This document shows, piece after piece, positions 52,359 to 63,137 of a DNA stretch of 64,000 nucleotides; positions within the stretch are counted from its first letter, which is position 1, and every line of letters begins with the position of its first letter. Location: assembly GCA_011050085.1 (NCBI GenBank), contig DRGL01000027.1:62001-126000 (forward strand). Direction: 5' to 3'. Origin of the DNA: Pricia antarctica. Its GTDB lineage: Bacteria; Bacteroidota; Bacteroidia; Flavobacteriales; Flavobacteriaceae. Both the position numbers and the translations under genes were made by a program. Under the pieces are notes generated by a model. That model saw nothing but the letters and a program-made list of their open reading frames with translations, did not search any database and had not been told where the DNA came from.

Positions 52359-53868
52359 TTATTCCCAGGATTCAATGGTATGCTTCTCTGCGGGTTCCTG
52401 CACACCCTTTTTGATTACTTTAACTCCAATGGAGACCCCCTCGGTATCGCAGCTAATCTCCACTACCGCTTCCTTTTCCATTATTTACGGCTTGGCGGTA
52501 AACGGGGGCGTGTCCTTCCCGCTACACCATTTGTCGACGACCATTTCCCTTTCGGGAATCGAGGACATATCTCCCACTTCTTTTAACTAGTTCTGGAACA
52601 CCTTTCTCAGTTCTTTAAGTTTGGATGCATATCTGGGGTCGTTAGCCAGATTTTGAACTTCATCGGGGTCATTTTCAACATGGTAAAGTTCTTCTGTCGG
52701 CTTGGGCGTTTTAAACCAATCTGCCAAGTATGGATTGGTGATGTTGTTATTTTCCTCCATTTGGAGGATTTCCTTCATCGAAGGGATTCCCTTGCGATAC
52801 GTCAAATCTTGATAGAGGGGCTTTTCGGTCATATAATTTCAAATATAACGAAATCGGTCATTGCGGACCGCACGGACCCTATCGTACTTTTCATCGATAC
52901 GAGCGAGAGCGGCAAAAACGTATTTCTTTTCGTAATAGAGGCATATTTTCCTAGAAACGCCCGCCCCTGAAGGTATTCCGGAGGTTCGATACCGGCCAAC
53001 GACAATACCATAGGCGCAAAATCAAATGAGCTTACCAGATTGTCGACTACCTCGTCGGCATATTACCCTTTGGGATATTTGACCACAAAAGGTATATGGG
53101 TGCCCCTTTCTAATATTTCACGTTTCGTCAGGACAGATTGCACCCATGGTCGCTATAAAAGAAAATATAGTATTGTCGTATAATCCATTATTCTTCAGTT
53201 CCTGGACTATTTTCCCTACATCCGCATCCATCATTGCTATGCGCCTGAACAGATTGGCAAAATCCTTCCTTACGGTTTCCGTGTCCTGATAGAATGCCGG
53301 AAGTTCTATTTCAGAAGGCTCGATTACAGGGCTATCGGGCATTACCATAATCTGGGATTCATGGGTTATAAAAAGGTGGAAGATGCTGAAGAAAGGGGCC
53401 TGAGGTGCGCCAAGGCCCCTATTTGCCGAAAATGGAGGTTGTATAGCTTATCTACCACAAGTTGTCTGCCAGGGTAAGGATGCTGTCCGTAGGGCGCTGT
53501 CCCTCGAGCGCAGAATCAATTTCTACTGAGAGCTGATTTTGTACGTCACCCCGGCTTGCCAATACTTCGTTGCTTCATATAAAAGCATTGCCAGCATGTT
53601 TGCCAGTCAACAATATATATTGGGCAGCGGAGCAAACGGGAGCACTGCTATAATGTTGGATAAAAAGTATGCCGTTTGCGGACAGGGCATCGATATTGGG
53701 GGTTTCAATTTTTTCATGTCCGTAAGCTCCCACTTGCGCGTAACCCAGGTCATCTACCAAAAAATTGATGAAATTGGGCTTTACGACATCGGTAAATACT
53801 ACTGCAGTCTTTGAATTTGTCTCCTTTCGCTTACATGAAAGCGACAAAAGGACAAGAATAAGAAGCAA
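52359..53868 (-). pseudogene. Decayed sulfatase gene
   Basis: Pieces of one sulfatase lie in order on the minus strand. The first is an N-terminal lipoprotein part with NFLVDDLGYAQVGAYGHEKI (53575-53868). The second is a middle part containing DADVGKIVQELKNNGLYDNT (53118-53348). Next comes a region with EYLQGRAFLGKYASIT, and finally a C-terminal part with EELYHVENDPDEVQNLANDP. In-frame stops include TGA after GNAFI and TAG/TAA in the C-terminal part, with frameshifts between pieces. The sulfatase active-site Cys-x-x-x-Arg is mutated (VCSAAQY), so it cannot mature. It is the distal gene of the PUL. Confidence 0.88.
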
Positions 53869-53912
53869 AAGTGCGCAAAAATGGCATTTATTTTTAATAT
53901 AATCTATTCATT

Positions 53913-55475
53913 TCATTTGAGTTCCATTTCCTCTACCACTTCCGCTCCTTCTCCACGGATTTTTTTATAAGCTGCTATCATTTCCTCAAGCTTCTCCATA
54001 TTCGATTGCGCCAAGTTCTTTTGCTGACCGATGTCCTCCTTTAGGTTATACAACTGGTATTCTTTATCATTGCCCAGTTCGATATTTACGTATTTGTTAA
54101 CGGAAGGGCCGCCGTAAGGCGGAATCATGGCCCAATCTCCTTGACGAAAAGCAGTTCGACTGGTAGCCTCAAGAACGATTTGGTCGCGACCTTTTTCACT
54201 TTTTCCCAAGAATACATCCAAGAGATCATCACTATCTCTTCCTTTCTCATCGCTGCCTACGAGCTCGGCAAGCGAGCTGAGCAGATCCAATTGGGAAACC
54301 ATGGCGTCGGATATGCCAGGTTCGATATTACCTTTCCAATAGGTGATGAAGGGCACGCGCGTACCGGCTTCGAAAAGACTGTACTTCCCTCCCCTCAAAG
54401 GTCCTGCAGGCCTATGGTCACCGAGCTTCTCAACGGCATCGTCATAATATCCATCGTTCAAAACGGGACCGTTATCGCTGGAAAATATAATTAGCGTGTT
54501 ATCCAAAAGCCCTTCCGATTCCAAGGTATTTATGAGTTCTCCCACGCACCAATCGGCCTCTAGGATCACATCTCCCCTAGGGCCCATGCCCGATGACCCA
54601 ACAAAACGCGGGCTCGGGGTTCGCGGGACGTGCGGCTGCTGTAGGGCATAGTAAAGGAAAAAAGGTTCACTTCTGTTCGCCTTAACATAGTCTTGGGCCT
54701 TTTTCAAAAAGGTGTCCGCCATTTCCTCGTCAATCCATTTGGCTGCCTTACCACCCTTCATAAAGCCGATCCGGGGAATGCCGTTCACGATGCTGTTGTT
54801 GTGCCCATGGTGCCATTTCATTTTCAGTAGTTCGGGATTGTCTTTGCCCGTGGGCTCCCCCTCAAAGTTCTCTTCGTAATCTACCTGTATCTGGTCGTCC
54901 TGATCTAGATTGACCACCTTGCCGTTTTCGATGTATACCGTGGGTACCCGGTCCTGCGTGGCCGCCATGATATAGCTCTGTTCGAAACCAACCTCGTTGG
55001 GGCCGGGAGCAATGGGTTGGTTCCAGTCCACATCACCGTTTCCCAGTCCCAGATGCCACTTTCCGACAATTCCCGTTTTATAACCTTGTTCCCTGAGCAT
55101 TTTAGGAATCGTCACCTGAGCCGTATCGATAATCAGGGGCGCGGTGCCCGGAAGTATCTTGGCATTTTTATTACGCCATGGATAGGTACCGGTCAGCAGG
55201 GCATACCGGCTGGGTGTACATGTCGCAGAGGAGGCATATCCATTGGTAAACCGCCTGCCGCCGTTTGCGAGCTTGTCAAGATTGGGGGTTTCAAGTTCCG
55301 TGGCACCGTAAGCTCCCAGTTCACCGTATCCAAGGTCGTCGGCATATATAATAACAATATTCGGGCGTTGGAAGGTGTCTTCCTTAGCAGATTTTTTTTC
55401 CGCTTTTTGCTGGCATGATAGAGGTACTATAAATAAAATAGTACTGTACAATCCAAACTTTTTTAAAATTTTCAT
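53913..55475 (-). CDS. S1-family arylsulfatase lipoprotein
   Basis: About 520 aa from the ATG at 55473-55475 (MKILKKFGLYSTILFIVPLS then CQQ), a lipoprotein signal. The sulfatase signature CTPSRYALLTG has the Cys at about residue 86, which is converted to formylglycine. The calcium-site DDLGYGELGAYG, GIVGKWHLG, and FSSDNGPVL are present. It hydrolyses sulfate esters, here probably on an algal polysaccharide fragment. It is in the operon after the PhoD-like gene (gap about 50 bp). It requires an anaerobic or aerobic sulfatase-maturase, not seen in this window. Confidence 0.93.
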   Translation of the reverse strand: MKILKKFGLYSTILFIVPLSCQQKAEKKSAKEDTFQRPNIVIIYADDLGYGELGAYGATELETPNLDKLANGGRRFTNGYASSATCTPSRYALLTGTYPWRNKNAKILPGTAPLIIDTAQVTIPKMLREQGYKTGIVGKWHLGLGNGDVDWNQPIAPGPNEVGFEQSYIMAATQDRVPTVYIENGKVVNLDQDDQIQVDYEENFEGEPTGKDNPELLKMKWHHGHNNSIVNGIPRIGFMKGGKAAKWIDEEMADTFLKKAQDYVKANRSEPFFLYYALQQPHVPRTPSPRFVGSSGMGPRGDVILEADWCVGELINTLESEGLLDNTLIIFSSDNGPVLNDGYYDDAVEKLGDHRPAGPLRGGKYSLFEAGTRVPFITYWKGNIEPGISDAMVSQLDLLSSLAELVGSDEKGRDSDDLLDVFLGKSEKGRDQIVLEATSRTAFRQGDWAMIPPYGGPSVNKYVNIELGNDKEYQLYNLKEDIGQQKNLAQSNMEKLEEMIAAYKKIRGEGAEVVEEMELK

Positions 55476-55526
55476 AGACGTATGCAATAAATTTTGTTAG
55501 GAATAAAAGATGGCTGTTCTTCGGAA

Positions 55527-58049
55527 CTAGACTGTAATGACCGAATTAGGGTCGGAACTTATTTCGATACCCGTCATCGTTTTTTCATGTTCCGCTTCTC
55601 CGATAATCAAGGTATATTTTGCCAAATCGAATATGGCAGGTATAAAGCTGTTGCCTTTAATCCGCATTGAAAGGACCAATTCTTCCGTATCCTCGTTTAT
55701 GATTTTTAATATTTGGTCGGATCGTTTTAGCTGCAACCTCGGCAAATAGCCGAAAGGCCTTCTGCCATCGTTATCCATTTGATTTATGGTTAAGGGCCAG
55801 CCCGGAAAACGGTTCTCTTCGGAATCGCGATCAATATCCGCAAGAAAGCGAAATGCTTCCATCTTGATGGTACGTTCCGTTTGGTCGAACGTTACCATGC
55901 CAAAACCGGATGATTTTTTCTGGCATTTAACATATCTGTTTTTCTCCCCTTCAAAGTCATCAACGGGATTGCCGACGGCATAGATATAGTTGTCGTTTCC
56001 AAAAATATCCTTGTAACATCCCGTGTTCGGAAGATTGTGATCGGGCCTGTCAAAAAACGGCTTATTGACAAGATCGGGTTGCCCCCATCTGGGATAGCCC
56101 GTGGAAATCGCCGGCGTACAGAAAGTCCAACCGCCGTCCCTAGGATTATCCACGCTATATTGTACCATAAATGGCAAGTGTTGGTCGCCGTTGATATGAA
56201 AGGCGCAGGCCTGTCGCATAATCTTTAACACTTCGTCCCTTTGCGATTTGGGCCATCCTCCGGAATCCATATCCCCGAACAAAAATTGTTTCTCAGGGCC
56301 GTGATGGGTGCCCACGTTCGCGAACAGGGTTTGGCTTAGCAGTACCTTCATATCGGCTCCGTTCCAATCGGTCGCCCAGTCCCTTAAAAAATCCAGTTGG
56401 CGCTCTCCCAAAAATATCAGCTCATCGGATTCCAGCTCCCCGGGTTCTGGCCGCTCGGTAATATGATCGATCCGTCCCTCACCGTTTCTAACCATTTCCG
56501 GCCCGGATTTAAAGGCACGGTCACTGACTATGGCAAAGCTTATTCTTCCGTACACCAAATGGGAATACCATGTTGTCATGCCCGACGGTAGTGTCGCACT
56601 GTTAACGATATCCGGTAGATGTCCGCATTGCGTCCGATTCACTACATTGACCATTTTCGGTGTCTGTACAAAACCGCCCTTGGCATCGGCCGCCCTTTCC
56701 CATTGCTCCAAAGATATGGGTTTCCCGCCTTCGCCCCATAGGTTGCCCTGATACACATCATGGTCGTCGGGGGTGCAGATGGTCGGTCGGTCACGCATGA
56801 TATTTCCGAACGCCCAGCCGAACATGTACCATTTTCCCAAATAGTTAAGGATTGCGCTATCCTCAGGTTGTCTTTTTATGGGATAGCCGCCGTTGCCCTC
56901 ATATAGCTGATCCCCTGAAAAATACAACACGTCGGGATTCGATTTTTCAAGGTTCTCGACCAGGGGCCGATACGGGTAGCCCTGCCAATGCTGACAGGTC
57001 AGTCCCCCGAATCGTAATGGTCTATCGGAAGGTTCTCTACGGACAGTGCCATCGTAGTTATGTGATTTGCCGTCGACGGAATAGACCAAACGATAGGGGA
57101 TGTCGGAACTTGAATCCCATTCGGGGAAATTAAAAATAGCGGTAAACGAAACGGGGTCGATCCCACTGATAGCCTCCTTTTTCCATTTCCCCTCCTTTAG
57201 GAACTGGAGTTCCACTTCTTGGGAATCCTTGGGCCCGACGGGCGGCAATTGGGCAGTAAGTTTCAAGGTGTGCCTTGAGATTGTGTACATGGCCCATAGG
57301 ACCGGGCCAAAACTATTTTCGGGCATGTGCTTTACCTTACTTCCTTCCAGGGCGATCGAGTTCCACCAGAACGTGTTTCCCCCCTTTTGATACACGTTGT
57401 TCTCGACGGCAATAAGGCCTTCGAGCTCCCCAGTGTATCTATATGTCATTCCCGTTTTTTGACCATTTTGATCCAAGGCCGATAACCGGAATTCGTTTTT
57501 GGTCCTTTCCGACGAAACCTCCAATTGCAATTCGAATTTTTGGTAGTCGAACGCCGGAGGCAGTTGGACCTCCTTTTCGGCGATGAACATGGTCCCTTGC
57601 GTCGAGATTCCCACAGAAACTCCTTGTCCATAATAACAGGCCGCCTTTATGCTCTCAGGATCCGTTTCGTCCTTTATACCTACCGTGAAGCCAACAGAAC
57701 CGTTATCACCATTTTGTGTCAATAGGCCCGATTCGCCTTTCAGGATAAAGTTTCCCTCCCCTTTAAGTACATGGGTCAACAGGTGCAAACGGGCCTTTCT
57801 CATGGTACCCGAAAATTCAAGACGGTCGTTCTTTATCCCCCAGTCCTCCATGGGTACGCTCCAAAAGGATTTTCCAATCCATATCCTGTCGTAAGCTTTC
57901 CCGAAATGATGCTTGAACGATACATCCGAATCTTTTTTGGATGCATGTTTGCCCAATTTATAATTGGCCAGTATGGTGTTGAAAGGACTGACGAGCATCG
58001 GCACGACCAGTCCGATATTTCTAAGGAACCTTCTTCTTTTTAAAACCAT
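55527..58049 (-). CDS. Tat-exported PhoD-like metallophosphatase with LamG-like N-terminus
   Basis: An 840-aa protein with a Tat signal (RRRFLRNIGLVVPMLV). A beta-rich LamG-type region occupies about 40-230 (GEGNFILKGESGLL..., NVYQKGGNTFWWNS). A PhoD-type metallophosphatase domain follows from about 350: SGDQLYEGNGGY, PDDHDVYQGNLWGEGG, and a late HINGDQHLPFM giving metal-site Asp and His residues. PhoD enzymes cleave phosphodiesters or phosphomonoesters outside the cytoplasm with Fe/Ca. The length is well above standard PhoD because of the N-terminal module. It sits between SusD and the sulfatase, suggesting that the target glycan carries phosphate as well as sulfate. Confidence 0.85.
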   Translation of the reverse strand: MVLKRRRFLRNIGLVVPMLVSPFNTILANYKLGKHASKKDSDVSFKHHFGKAYDRIWIGKSFWSVPMEDWGIKNDRLEFSGTMRKARLHLLTHVLKGEGNFILKGESGLLTQNGDNGSVGFTVGIKDETDPESIKAACYYGQGVSVGISTQGTMFIAEKEVQLPPAFDYQKFELQLEVSSERTKNEFRLSALDQNGQKTGMTYRYTGELEGLIAVENNVYQKGGNTFWWNSIALEGSKVKHMPENSFGPVLWAMYTISRHTLKLTAQLPPVGPKDSQEVELQFLKEGKWKKEAISGIDPVSFTAIFNFPEWDSSSDIPYRLVYSVDGKSHNYDGTVRREPSDRPLRFGGLTCQHWQGYPYRPLVENLEKSNPDVLYFSGDQLYEGNGGYPIKRQPEDSAILNYLGKWYMFGWAFGNIMRDRPTICTPDDHDVYQGNLWGEGGKPISLEQWERAADAKGGFVQTPKMVNVVNRTQCGHLPDIVNSATLPSGMTTWYSHLVYGRISFAIVSDRAFKSGPEMVRNGEGRIDHITERPEPGELESDELIFLGERQLDFLRDWATDWNGADMKVLLSQTLFANVGTHHGPEKQFLFGDMDSGGWPKSQRDEVLKIMRQACAFHINGDQHLPFMVQYSVDNPRDGGWTFCTPAISTGYPRWGQPDLVNKPFFDRPDHNLPNTGCYKDIFGNDNYIYAVGNPVDDFEGEKNRYVKCQKKSSGFGMVTFDQTERTIKMEAFRFLADIDRDSEENRFPGWPLTINQMDNDGRRPFGYLPRLQLKRSDQILKIINEDTEELVLSMRIKGNSFIPAIFDLAKYTLIIGEAEHEKTMTGIEISSDPNSVITV

Positions 58050-58060
58050 TTCATGTAAGT

Positions 58061-59728
58061 TTAGTTGGCCAATTTGGGGTTCACGTTCACTTCGGACTCC
58101 GGTACAGGCCAGACATCGTCAACACCTACCCTGAAGTTCTTCGATGTTATATACCATCGAGACTGCGGGTCGATTTTCTTGGATGTTATAGGGTATAGGG
58201 TCGAATTCGGGAAGGGAGCTCCCCAAAAATCGCCTGTCAGGACTTCATCTCCGATACCCCATCGGAAGATATCCCACAATCGCTGGCCCTCGAGAGCCAG
58301 TTCGATTCTCCTTTCATTTCTTAAAATAGGCCGCAGTGTGCCGGGGTCGGTCTCCATGATGGGGGGAAGTCCAACCGAGGGACGCCCCCTAACCGCATTG
58401 ATAGTCTGATCCAGTAGTCCCTGCGTTATCGGGTTGCCGGCTTCCAATTCGGCTTCCAAGTAACTCAGGAGTACCTCGGCATAACGTATTATCGGCACAT
58501 TACCGCCGTAATCGGAAATTAATTGGCCGCTAAAGGATTCGTCAAAAAACTTGCGAAGACCATAGCCCGTTCTGGTCGCCTGCTTTGAATAGGTCAACTG
58601 ATCGACAGATGCCGTCGAATCGGGATGGCAGACATAGGTTCTTCCCGCAAACGTGCTACCGTCCCAAATAAAGTTATATCTGAACCTCGGATCACGGTTG
58701 GAGCCCATATCATCATAGTCAAACCGTGGGTCATCGTACGATAGTGGGCTCCCATCATCAAAGCCATAGGCATCGGCAAGGCTACCCGTTGGGTTTACAA
58801 TGTGCCACCCGGTCGCGATGGCAGGATAGGCATGTTGCGTCAACGAATTGCCTGCCTGACCACCCACATATTGTGTACTGAAAATATTCTCGCTACTATT
58901 TTCATTGGCCGGGGTAAAGAGCGAGGCATAATCTGGGTCTATGATATTCTCGCCCATATCGATGATTTCTTTGTAAACTGCTGCCGCCTGGGTAAAATTC
59001 TTTTCGCCAAGGTATATTCGTCCCAAAAAAGCCAAGGCCGCTTGCTTGCTTGCACGACCGGCCTCATCGGGAGTCAGTGCGCCAAAGGAAGGCAGTACTT
59101 CGGCAGCGGCCAATAGTTCAGCAATGGTGAACTGGATCAATTCAGCTTTGGAGGCCTTATCCACATTATTCGCTTCGTCAGGAGTTAGTGTGCTAGTTAT
59201 CAAGGGAGCACTTCCCCAAAATTGGGAAAGGTAGAAATATTGAGTAGCCCTCAGAAAAGAAACTTCCGCTTTCATTCTATCTATTTGAGATCGATCGATA
59301 TCTACGTTGTCGATATTTTCCAAAAAGTCGTTGCAGATGGTAATACGCTTGTATGATCCTTCCCAATAGCTATTGATGACACTATTATTCGGCAACAAAG
59401 TACCATCTGTCAACCGGTTTTGCGACGAATTATCGCCCCTTCTATCATAGGCATTGTCTGTGGCAAATTCCATAAAAACGATACCACAATAAGTCCACCA
59501 ATCAGTTGGGTTGACTTGGGTCCCATACTCTATGGCGCCCCTGTATACTCCCACCAGTGCAATGTTCGCATTGGCCTCCGATGTCCAGAAATTGTCCTTT
59601 GCAAATGCATTGCTCGGAAATTGTTCCAGTTCCTTGTCGCAGGCTAAAATGAATATCATTAGGGTAATGATTACCAGTGGATATTTAGAAAAAAGAGCAC
59701 GATCTATATATTTTTTACGGTGTATCAT
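58061..59728 (-). CDS. SusD/RagB-family nutrient-binding outer-membrane lipoprotein
   Basis: A 555-aa protein with a lipoprotein signal (YPLVIITLMIFILAC near residues 18-32). SusD-type TPR helices and family segments (QFPSNAFAKDNFWTSEANAN, FLRATQYFYLSQFWGSAPLI, and C-terminal NERRIELALEGQRLWDIFRW) are present. It forms the lid on the SusC transporter and binds glycan at the cell surface. It is 4 bp downstream of susC (same strand), the standard tandem pair. The substrate is unknown; neighbouring sulfatases indicate a sulfated polysaccharide. Confidence 0.95.
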   Translation of the reverse strand: MIHRKKYIDRALFSKYPLVIITLMIFILACDKELEQFPSNAFAKDNFWTSEANANIALVGVYRGAIEYGTQVNPTDWWTYCGIVFMEFATDNAYDRRGDNSSQNRLTDGTLLPNNSVINSYWEGSYKRITICNDFLENIDNVDIDRSQIDRMKAEVSFLRATQYFYLSQFWGSAPLITSTLTPDEANNVDKASKAELIQFTIAELLAAAEVLPSFGALTPDEAGRASKQAALAFLGRIYLGEKNFTQAAAVYKEIIDMGENIIDPDYASLFTPANENSSENIFSTQYVGGQAGNSLTQHAYPAIATGWHIVNPTGSLADAYGFDDGSPLSYDDPRFDYDDMGSNRDPRFRYNFIWDGSTFAGRTYVCHPDSTASVDQLTYSKQATRTGYGLRKFFDESFSGQLISDYGGNVPIIRYAEVLLSYLEAELEAGNPITQGLLDQTINAVRGRPSVGLPPIMETDPGTLRPILRNERRIELALEGQRLWDIFRWGIGDEVLTGDFWGAPFPNSTLYPITSKKIDPQSRWYITSKNFRVGVDDVWPVPESEVNVNPKLAN

Positions 59729-59732
59729 GTAA

Positions 59733-62700
59733 TTAAAATTTTAAATTGAGACCAAATGTGTATGTGGTAAGGATAGGATAGTATGACCCTCCTGAATTAA
59801 TTTCGGGATCCCAACCCTGCCTATATGAGTTAAACGAAAGTAGGTTTTCTGCCCCCAGATAGCACCTCAGATTGTCAATGCCTATGCTGTCGGTCACAGA
59901 TACTGGGAATTTATAGCCGAGCTGTACGTTCTTGACCCTTAGATAACCGGAATCGATGACCCAAAAATCGGAGGTGACGGTATTTGCAGTGCCGCTGTTG
60001 GTGATCACTTCCAACCTTGGATAATCAGGATTGCGAACAGGATTATTTGGATCGAATCGACCTTCCATCTGCCAACGCTGGATATTACCAAGATTGAAAA
60101 AAGCATAACCTGCATAGCCGGTCAATTGGCCCTTTACCTCTGCTACGCCCTGCATAAATACCGATAAATCCCAATTACTGTAAGTTAGGTTAAAATTCGC
60201 TCCATAAGTATACTTAGGAATTCGGCTTCCTAAATAGGTGCGGTCGTATGTAGGATCGACTAGTCCGTCAGGAACCCCGTCGGGACCACTTATGTCTTGG
60301 TACCGGATGTCTCCAGCTTGAGCTGTCGGGTTTACCGCAGACATATCCGGCCAATTACCTACTTCACCATTGTTTAAGAATACACCGTCAGACTTATAGC
60401 CATAATACATTTGTAAAGGGTAACCAATAAAGAGATCCGAACCGTTGCCCACGAATCCGTTGGGTTGCTCGACGTTGCCCAAACCTAACGTAACGACCTC
60501 ATTTTGAATGATGGAAAAGTTACCGTTAAAGCCATATCCAAAATTACCAGTAGTTTCCCGATAGCCCAGATTAAATTCCCATCCTGTATTGTTTAATGCC
60601 CCAGTGTTGGTTTCGCTTATCGCTACACCGAGAACATCGGAAACACTTGATGTAGGTTGAAAAAGAACATCGGTAGTTTTACGATTGAAGTAAGTAGCGT
60701 CGAAGGTCAAGCGATTCTCAAAAAATCCTGTTTCTATACCAATATCCGTTGTCTCTGTTGATTCCCATTTAATGTTCGGATCTCTATAGGTTTCGTATGC
60801 GGCCCCTGTGGCCAAACCCCCGCCAATACCGTAGTTTCTGCCCGACGCCAACACAGTCTGATAGGGATAGTTCCCTATATTCTGGTTTCCCAGTATACCC
60901 CATGAGGCCTTCAATTTCATATTTGATAACCATGTTATATCTTGCATAAAACCTTCTTGGGAAATCCGCCAACCAAGTGCAGCAGATGGGAAAATGGCGT
61001 ATTTGTTATTCTCGGGAAACCTTGAAGAGCCATCGTACCTCACTGTAGCCTCGACAAGGTAGCGCTCCATAAAACTATATTTCAGTCTTGAAAAAAAAGA
61101 TTGAAGTGCCCATTCGGCGTCGTAGCCACCGGCCTGTTGGTTCTCTGCACTCCCAAGGTCTAAAACCGTGTAGTCATTACTTGCAAAATCCTGGCGATAG
61201 CCATTGAAAAAAGAGAATTCTTGGTTTTCAAATGAATAGCCTGCCAAAATACTAAAGTCGTGGAGTTCGAAATCTTTTGAATATTCGCCTGTAAACTGCA
61301 ATGTCTTGAATATTTCCTTATTGCTGAATTGGTTCAACAGTGATTGGGGTAGGTTCACTTGCTCGTTCAATCTTTGGGAAGCCAAATAGTTTCGCTCTTC
61401 AAAGAGTGAGAAATTATAGCCCCCGATAGCAGAAAATGTCAAATCTTTATTCGGTGCGTAATCTAACTTCACGTTGACACTCATCTTGGTTCTGGGATTG
61501 GTCAAATAAGAAGCTGAATTTATCCAGGAGACGGGAGTACCACCACTTTCGGGTCCAATGCCATAGTCGCCATTGGAAGCCTGGCCTAAAAAAACGGCCG
61601 GATATCGTACGGCATTTTGAATAAGCTGATCTTGAAAACTTCCTGCATCACTAGTGGCGCTTCCCTTATTTGCAGTCGCCTGAGGTTCTTCCCTTTTTTC
61701 CAACGAACCGAACATTCTTGAGCTCAGTGTGAATTTATCTCCCAGTTTGTTTACAAGGTTTATCCGAAAGGTATTTCTACTAAAACTATTTTTGGTAACT
61801 ATGCCATCTTGTTGGAGATTTCCCGCGGAAACATAATAACTATTCTTTTCATTACCGCCGTTTACCGTTATGGTATGCGAGGTTTGAAGTCCCTGCTTTG
61901 AGAAAAGCATGTCTAAAAATTTGGTGTTAGGAAAATTGTCAAGATCGCTTTGTGTCTTATAATTTTCGATATCCTCTGAGGAATAGCTAGTACTGCCAGA
62001 TGCAATATTGTACAATTCGGCATATTCCCAAGAATCGACGAACTCCGGTAGTTCGGTGGCCTTGTTGAAGCCTACGTAGGTATTGTAGTTTATTGAAAAT
62101 TTACCATCCTTACCGCTTTTGGTGGTAACCAAGATTACCCCATTGGCAGATCTGGCCCCATAAATTGCTGCCGAGGAGGCATCCTTTAGTACAGATATGG
62201 TCTGGATATCATCGGGATTAATATCGTTTAGGGTTCCAGGGATACCGTCAATTAAAACCAATGCATCTGGCGTTGCACCGAAAGAACCCACCCCCCTAAC
62301 ACTGATATTACCGCCACTTTGACCCGGTCTGCCCGATCTCTGAACAACTGTAACCCCTGGCATTTGGCCAGTAATGGCCTGCGAAACTTGGGTAACCGGC
62401 CTGTTCTCTATGTTTTCAGAAGATACCTGTGATATAGACCCGATAACATTTACCTTTTTCTGGGTACCGTAGCCCACCACTACAACTTCGTCCAGGCCTT
62501 GGGCAGCCTCCTCCAGCTCTGCGTTAATCGTAGCCTGTCCGTCAACTACCACCTCCTTGGAGGCAAACCCGATATAGGAAAATACTAAAGTCGCATTTGC
62601 ATCAGCAATCCCTATAGAATAAGCTCCATCAAAATCAGTCTGTACCCCGTTGGTAGTCCCTTTTTCAAGAACACTGGCTCCAGGAAGCGGTACGCCATCT

Positions 62701-63137
62701 CCATCGGTAACGGTACCGGACACTTGAAACTGGAGGTTGATCTCGTTCTTTACGTCCCCTTCCGAATTTTTGGAAGCATCCATTTTATCGGATATCTTCC
62801 GTAAAACAATCTGCTTCTTCATGACGTCATAGACCACATCGGTACCTCTGAACAGCTCCGATAGGACATTTGCGATTTTTTGGTTCTCCACTTTTATCGA
62901 AACCTTACGATTCACATCAACATCCCTTCTGTTCAGCAAAAACTTGAAATCGGAACTAGTTTCAATCTCTTGAATAACCTCGGCCACAGTGGCATTCGGC
63001 ATATCTAAGGTGATTTTTTTGTTCTGGGAAAAGGTATTCGCCTGAATTTGGAACATGGAAACTATAGTTAGAAATACCGTAAGTTTCATTTTTAGGGAGT
63101 GCGGATTACCGCCCTCAAGATAAAAGAGTTTTTTCAT
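59733..63137 (-). CDS. SusC/RagA TonB-dependent transporter with STN domain
   Basis: An 1134-aa outer-membrane transporter. The signal region is near 18-38. An STN (secretin/TonB) domain at about 42-110 (PNATVAEVIQEIETSSDFKF) follows. A carboxypeptidase-like CarbD fold is at about 130-215 (VSGTVTDGDGVPLPGASVLE), then the plug (GYGTQKKVNVIGSISQVSSE, AIYGARSANGVILVTTKSG) and the beta barrel ending TYTFGLNLKF. The STN domain links this protein to the FecR/sigma-factor switch encoded upstream. It takes up oligosaccharides by TonB energy. The length is normal for SusC. Confidence 0.96.
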   Translation of the reverse strand: MKKLFYLEGGNPHSLKMKLTVFLTIVSMFQIQANTFSQNKKITLDMPNATVAEVIQEIETSSDFKFLLNRRDVDVNRKVSIKVENQKIANVLSELFRGTDVVYDVMKKQIVLRKISDKMDASKNSEGDVKNEINLQFQVSGTVTDGDGVPLPGASVLEKGTTNGVQTDFDGAYSIGIADANATLVFSYIGFASKEVVVDGQATINAELEEAAQGLDEVVVVGYGTQKKVNVIGSISQVSSENIENRPVTQVSQAITGQMPGVTVVQRSGRPGQSGGNISVRGVGSFGATPDALVLIDGIPGTLNDINPDDIQTISVLKDASSAAIYGARSANGVILVTTKSGKDGKFSINYNTYVGFNKATELPEFVDSWEYAELYNIASGSTSYSSEDIENYKTQSDLDNFPNTKFLDMLFSKQGLQTSHTITVNGGNEKNSYYVSAGNLQQDGIVTKNSFSRNTFRINLVNKLGDKFTLSSRMFGSLEKREEPQATANKGSATSDAGSFQDQLIQNAVRYPAVFLGQASNGDYGIGPESGGTPVSWINSASYLTNPRTKMSVNVKLDYAPNKDLTFSAIGGYNFSLFEERNYLASQRLNEQVNLPQSLLNQFSNKEIFKTLQFTGEYSKDFELHDFSILAGYSFENQEFSFFNGYRQDFASNDYTVLDLGSAENQQAGGYDAEWALQSFFSRLKYSFMERYLVEATVRYDGSSRFPENNKYAIFPSAALGWRISQEGFMQDITWLSNMKLKASWGILGNQNIGNYPYQTVLASGRNYGIGGGLATGAAYETYRDPNIKWESTETTDIGIETGFFENRLTFDATYFNRKTTDVLFQPTSSVSDVLGVAISETNTGALNNTGWEFNLGYRETTGNFGYGFNGNFSIIQNEVVTLGLGNVEQPNGFVGNGSDLFIGYPLQMYYGYKSDGVFLNNGEVGNWPDMSAVNPTAQAGDIRYQDISGPDGVPDGLVDPTYDRTYLGSRIPKYTYGANFNLTYSNWDLSVFMQGVAEVKGQLTGYAGYAFFNLGNIQRWQMEGRFDPNNPVRNPDYPRLEVITNSGTANTVTSDFWVIDSGYLRVKNVQLGYKFPVSVTDSIGIDNLRCYLGAENLLSFNSYRQGWDPEINSGGSYYPILTTYTFGLNLKF

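Noticed and set aside
52345-52590. Plus-strand frame opposite the end of the sulfatase pseudogene
   Set aside because: It mirrors the sulfatase remnant on the other strand, which reads as a genuine C-terminal region.
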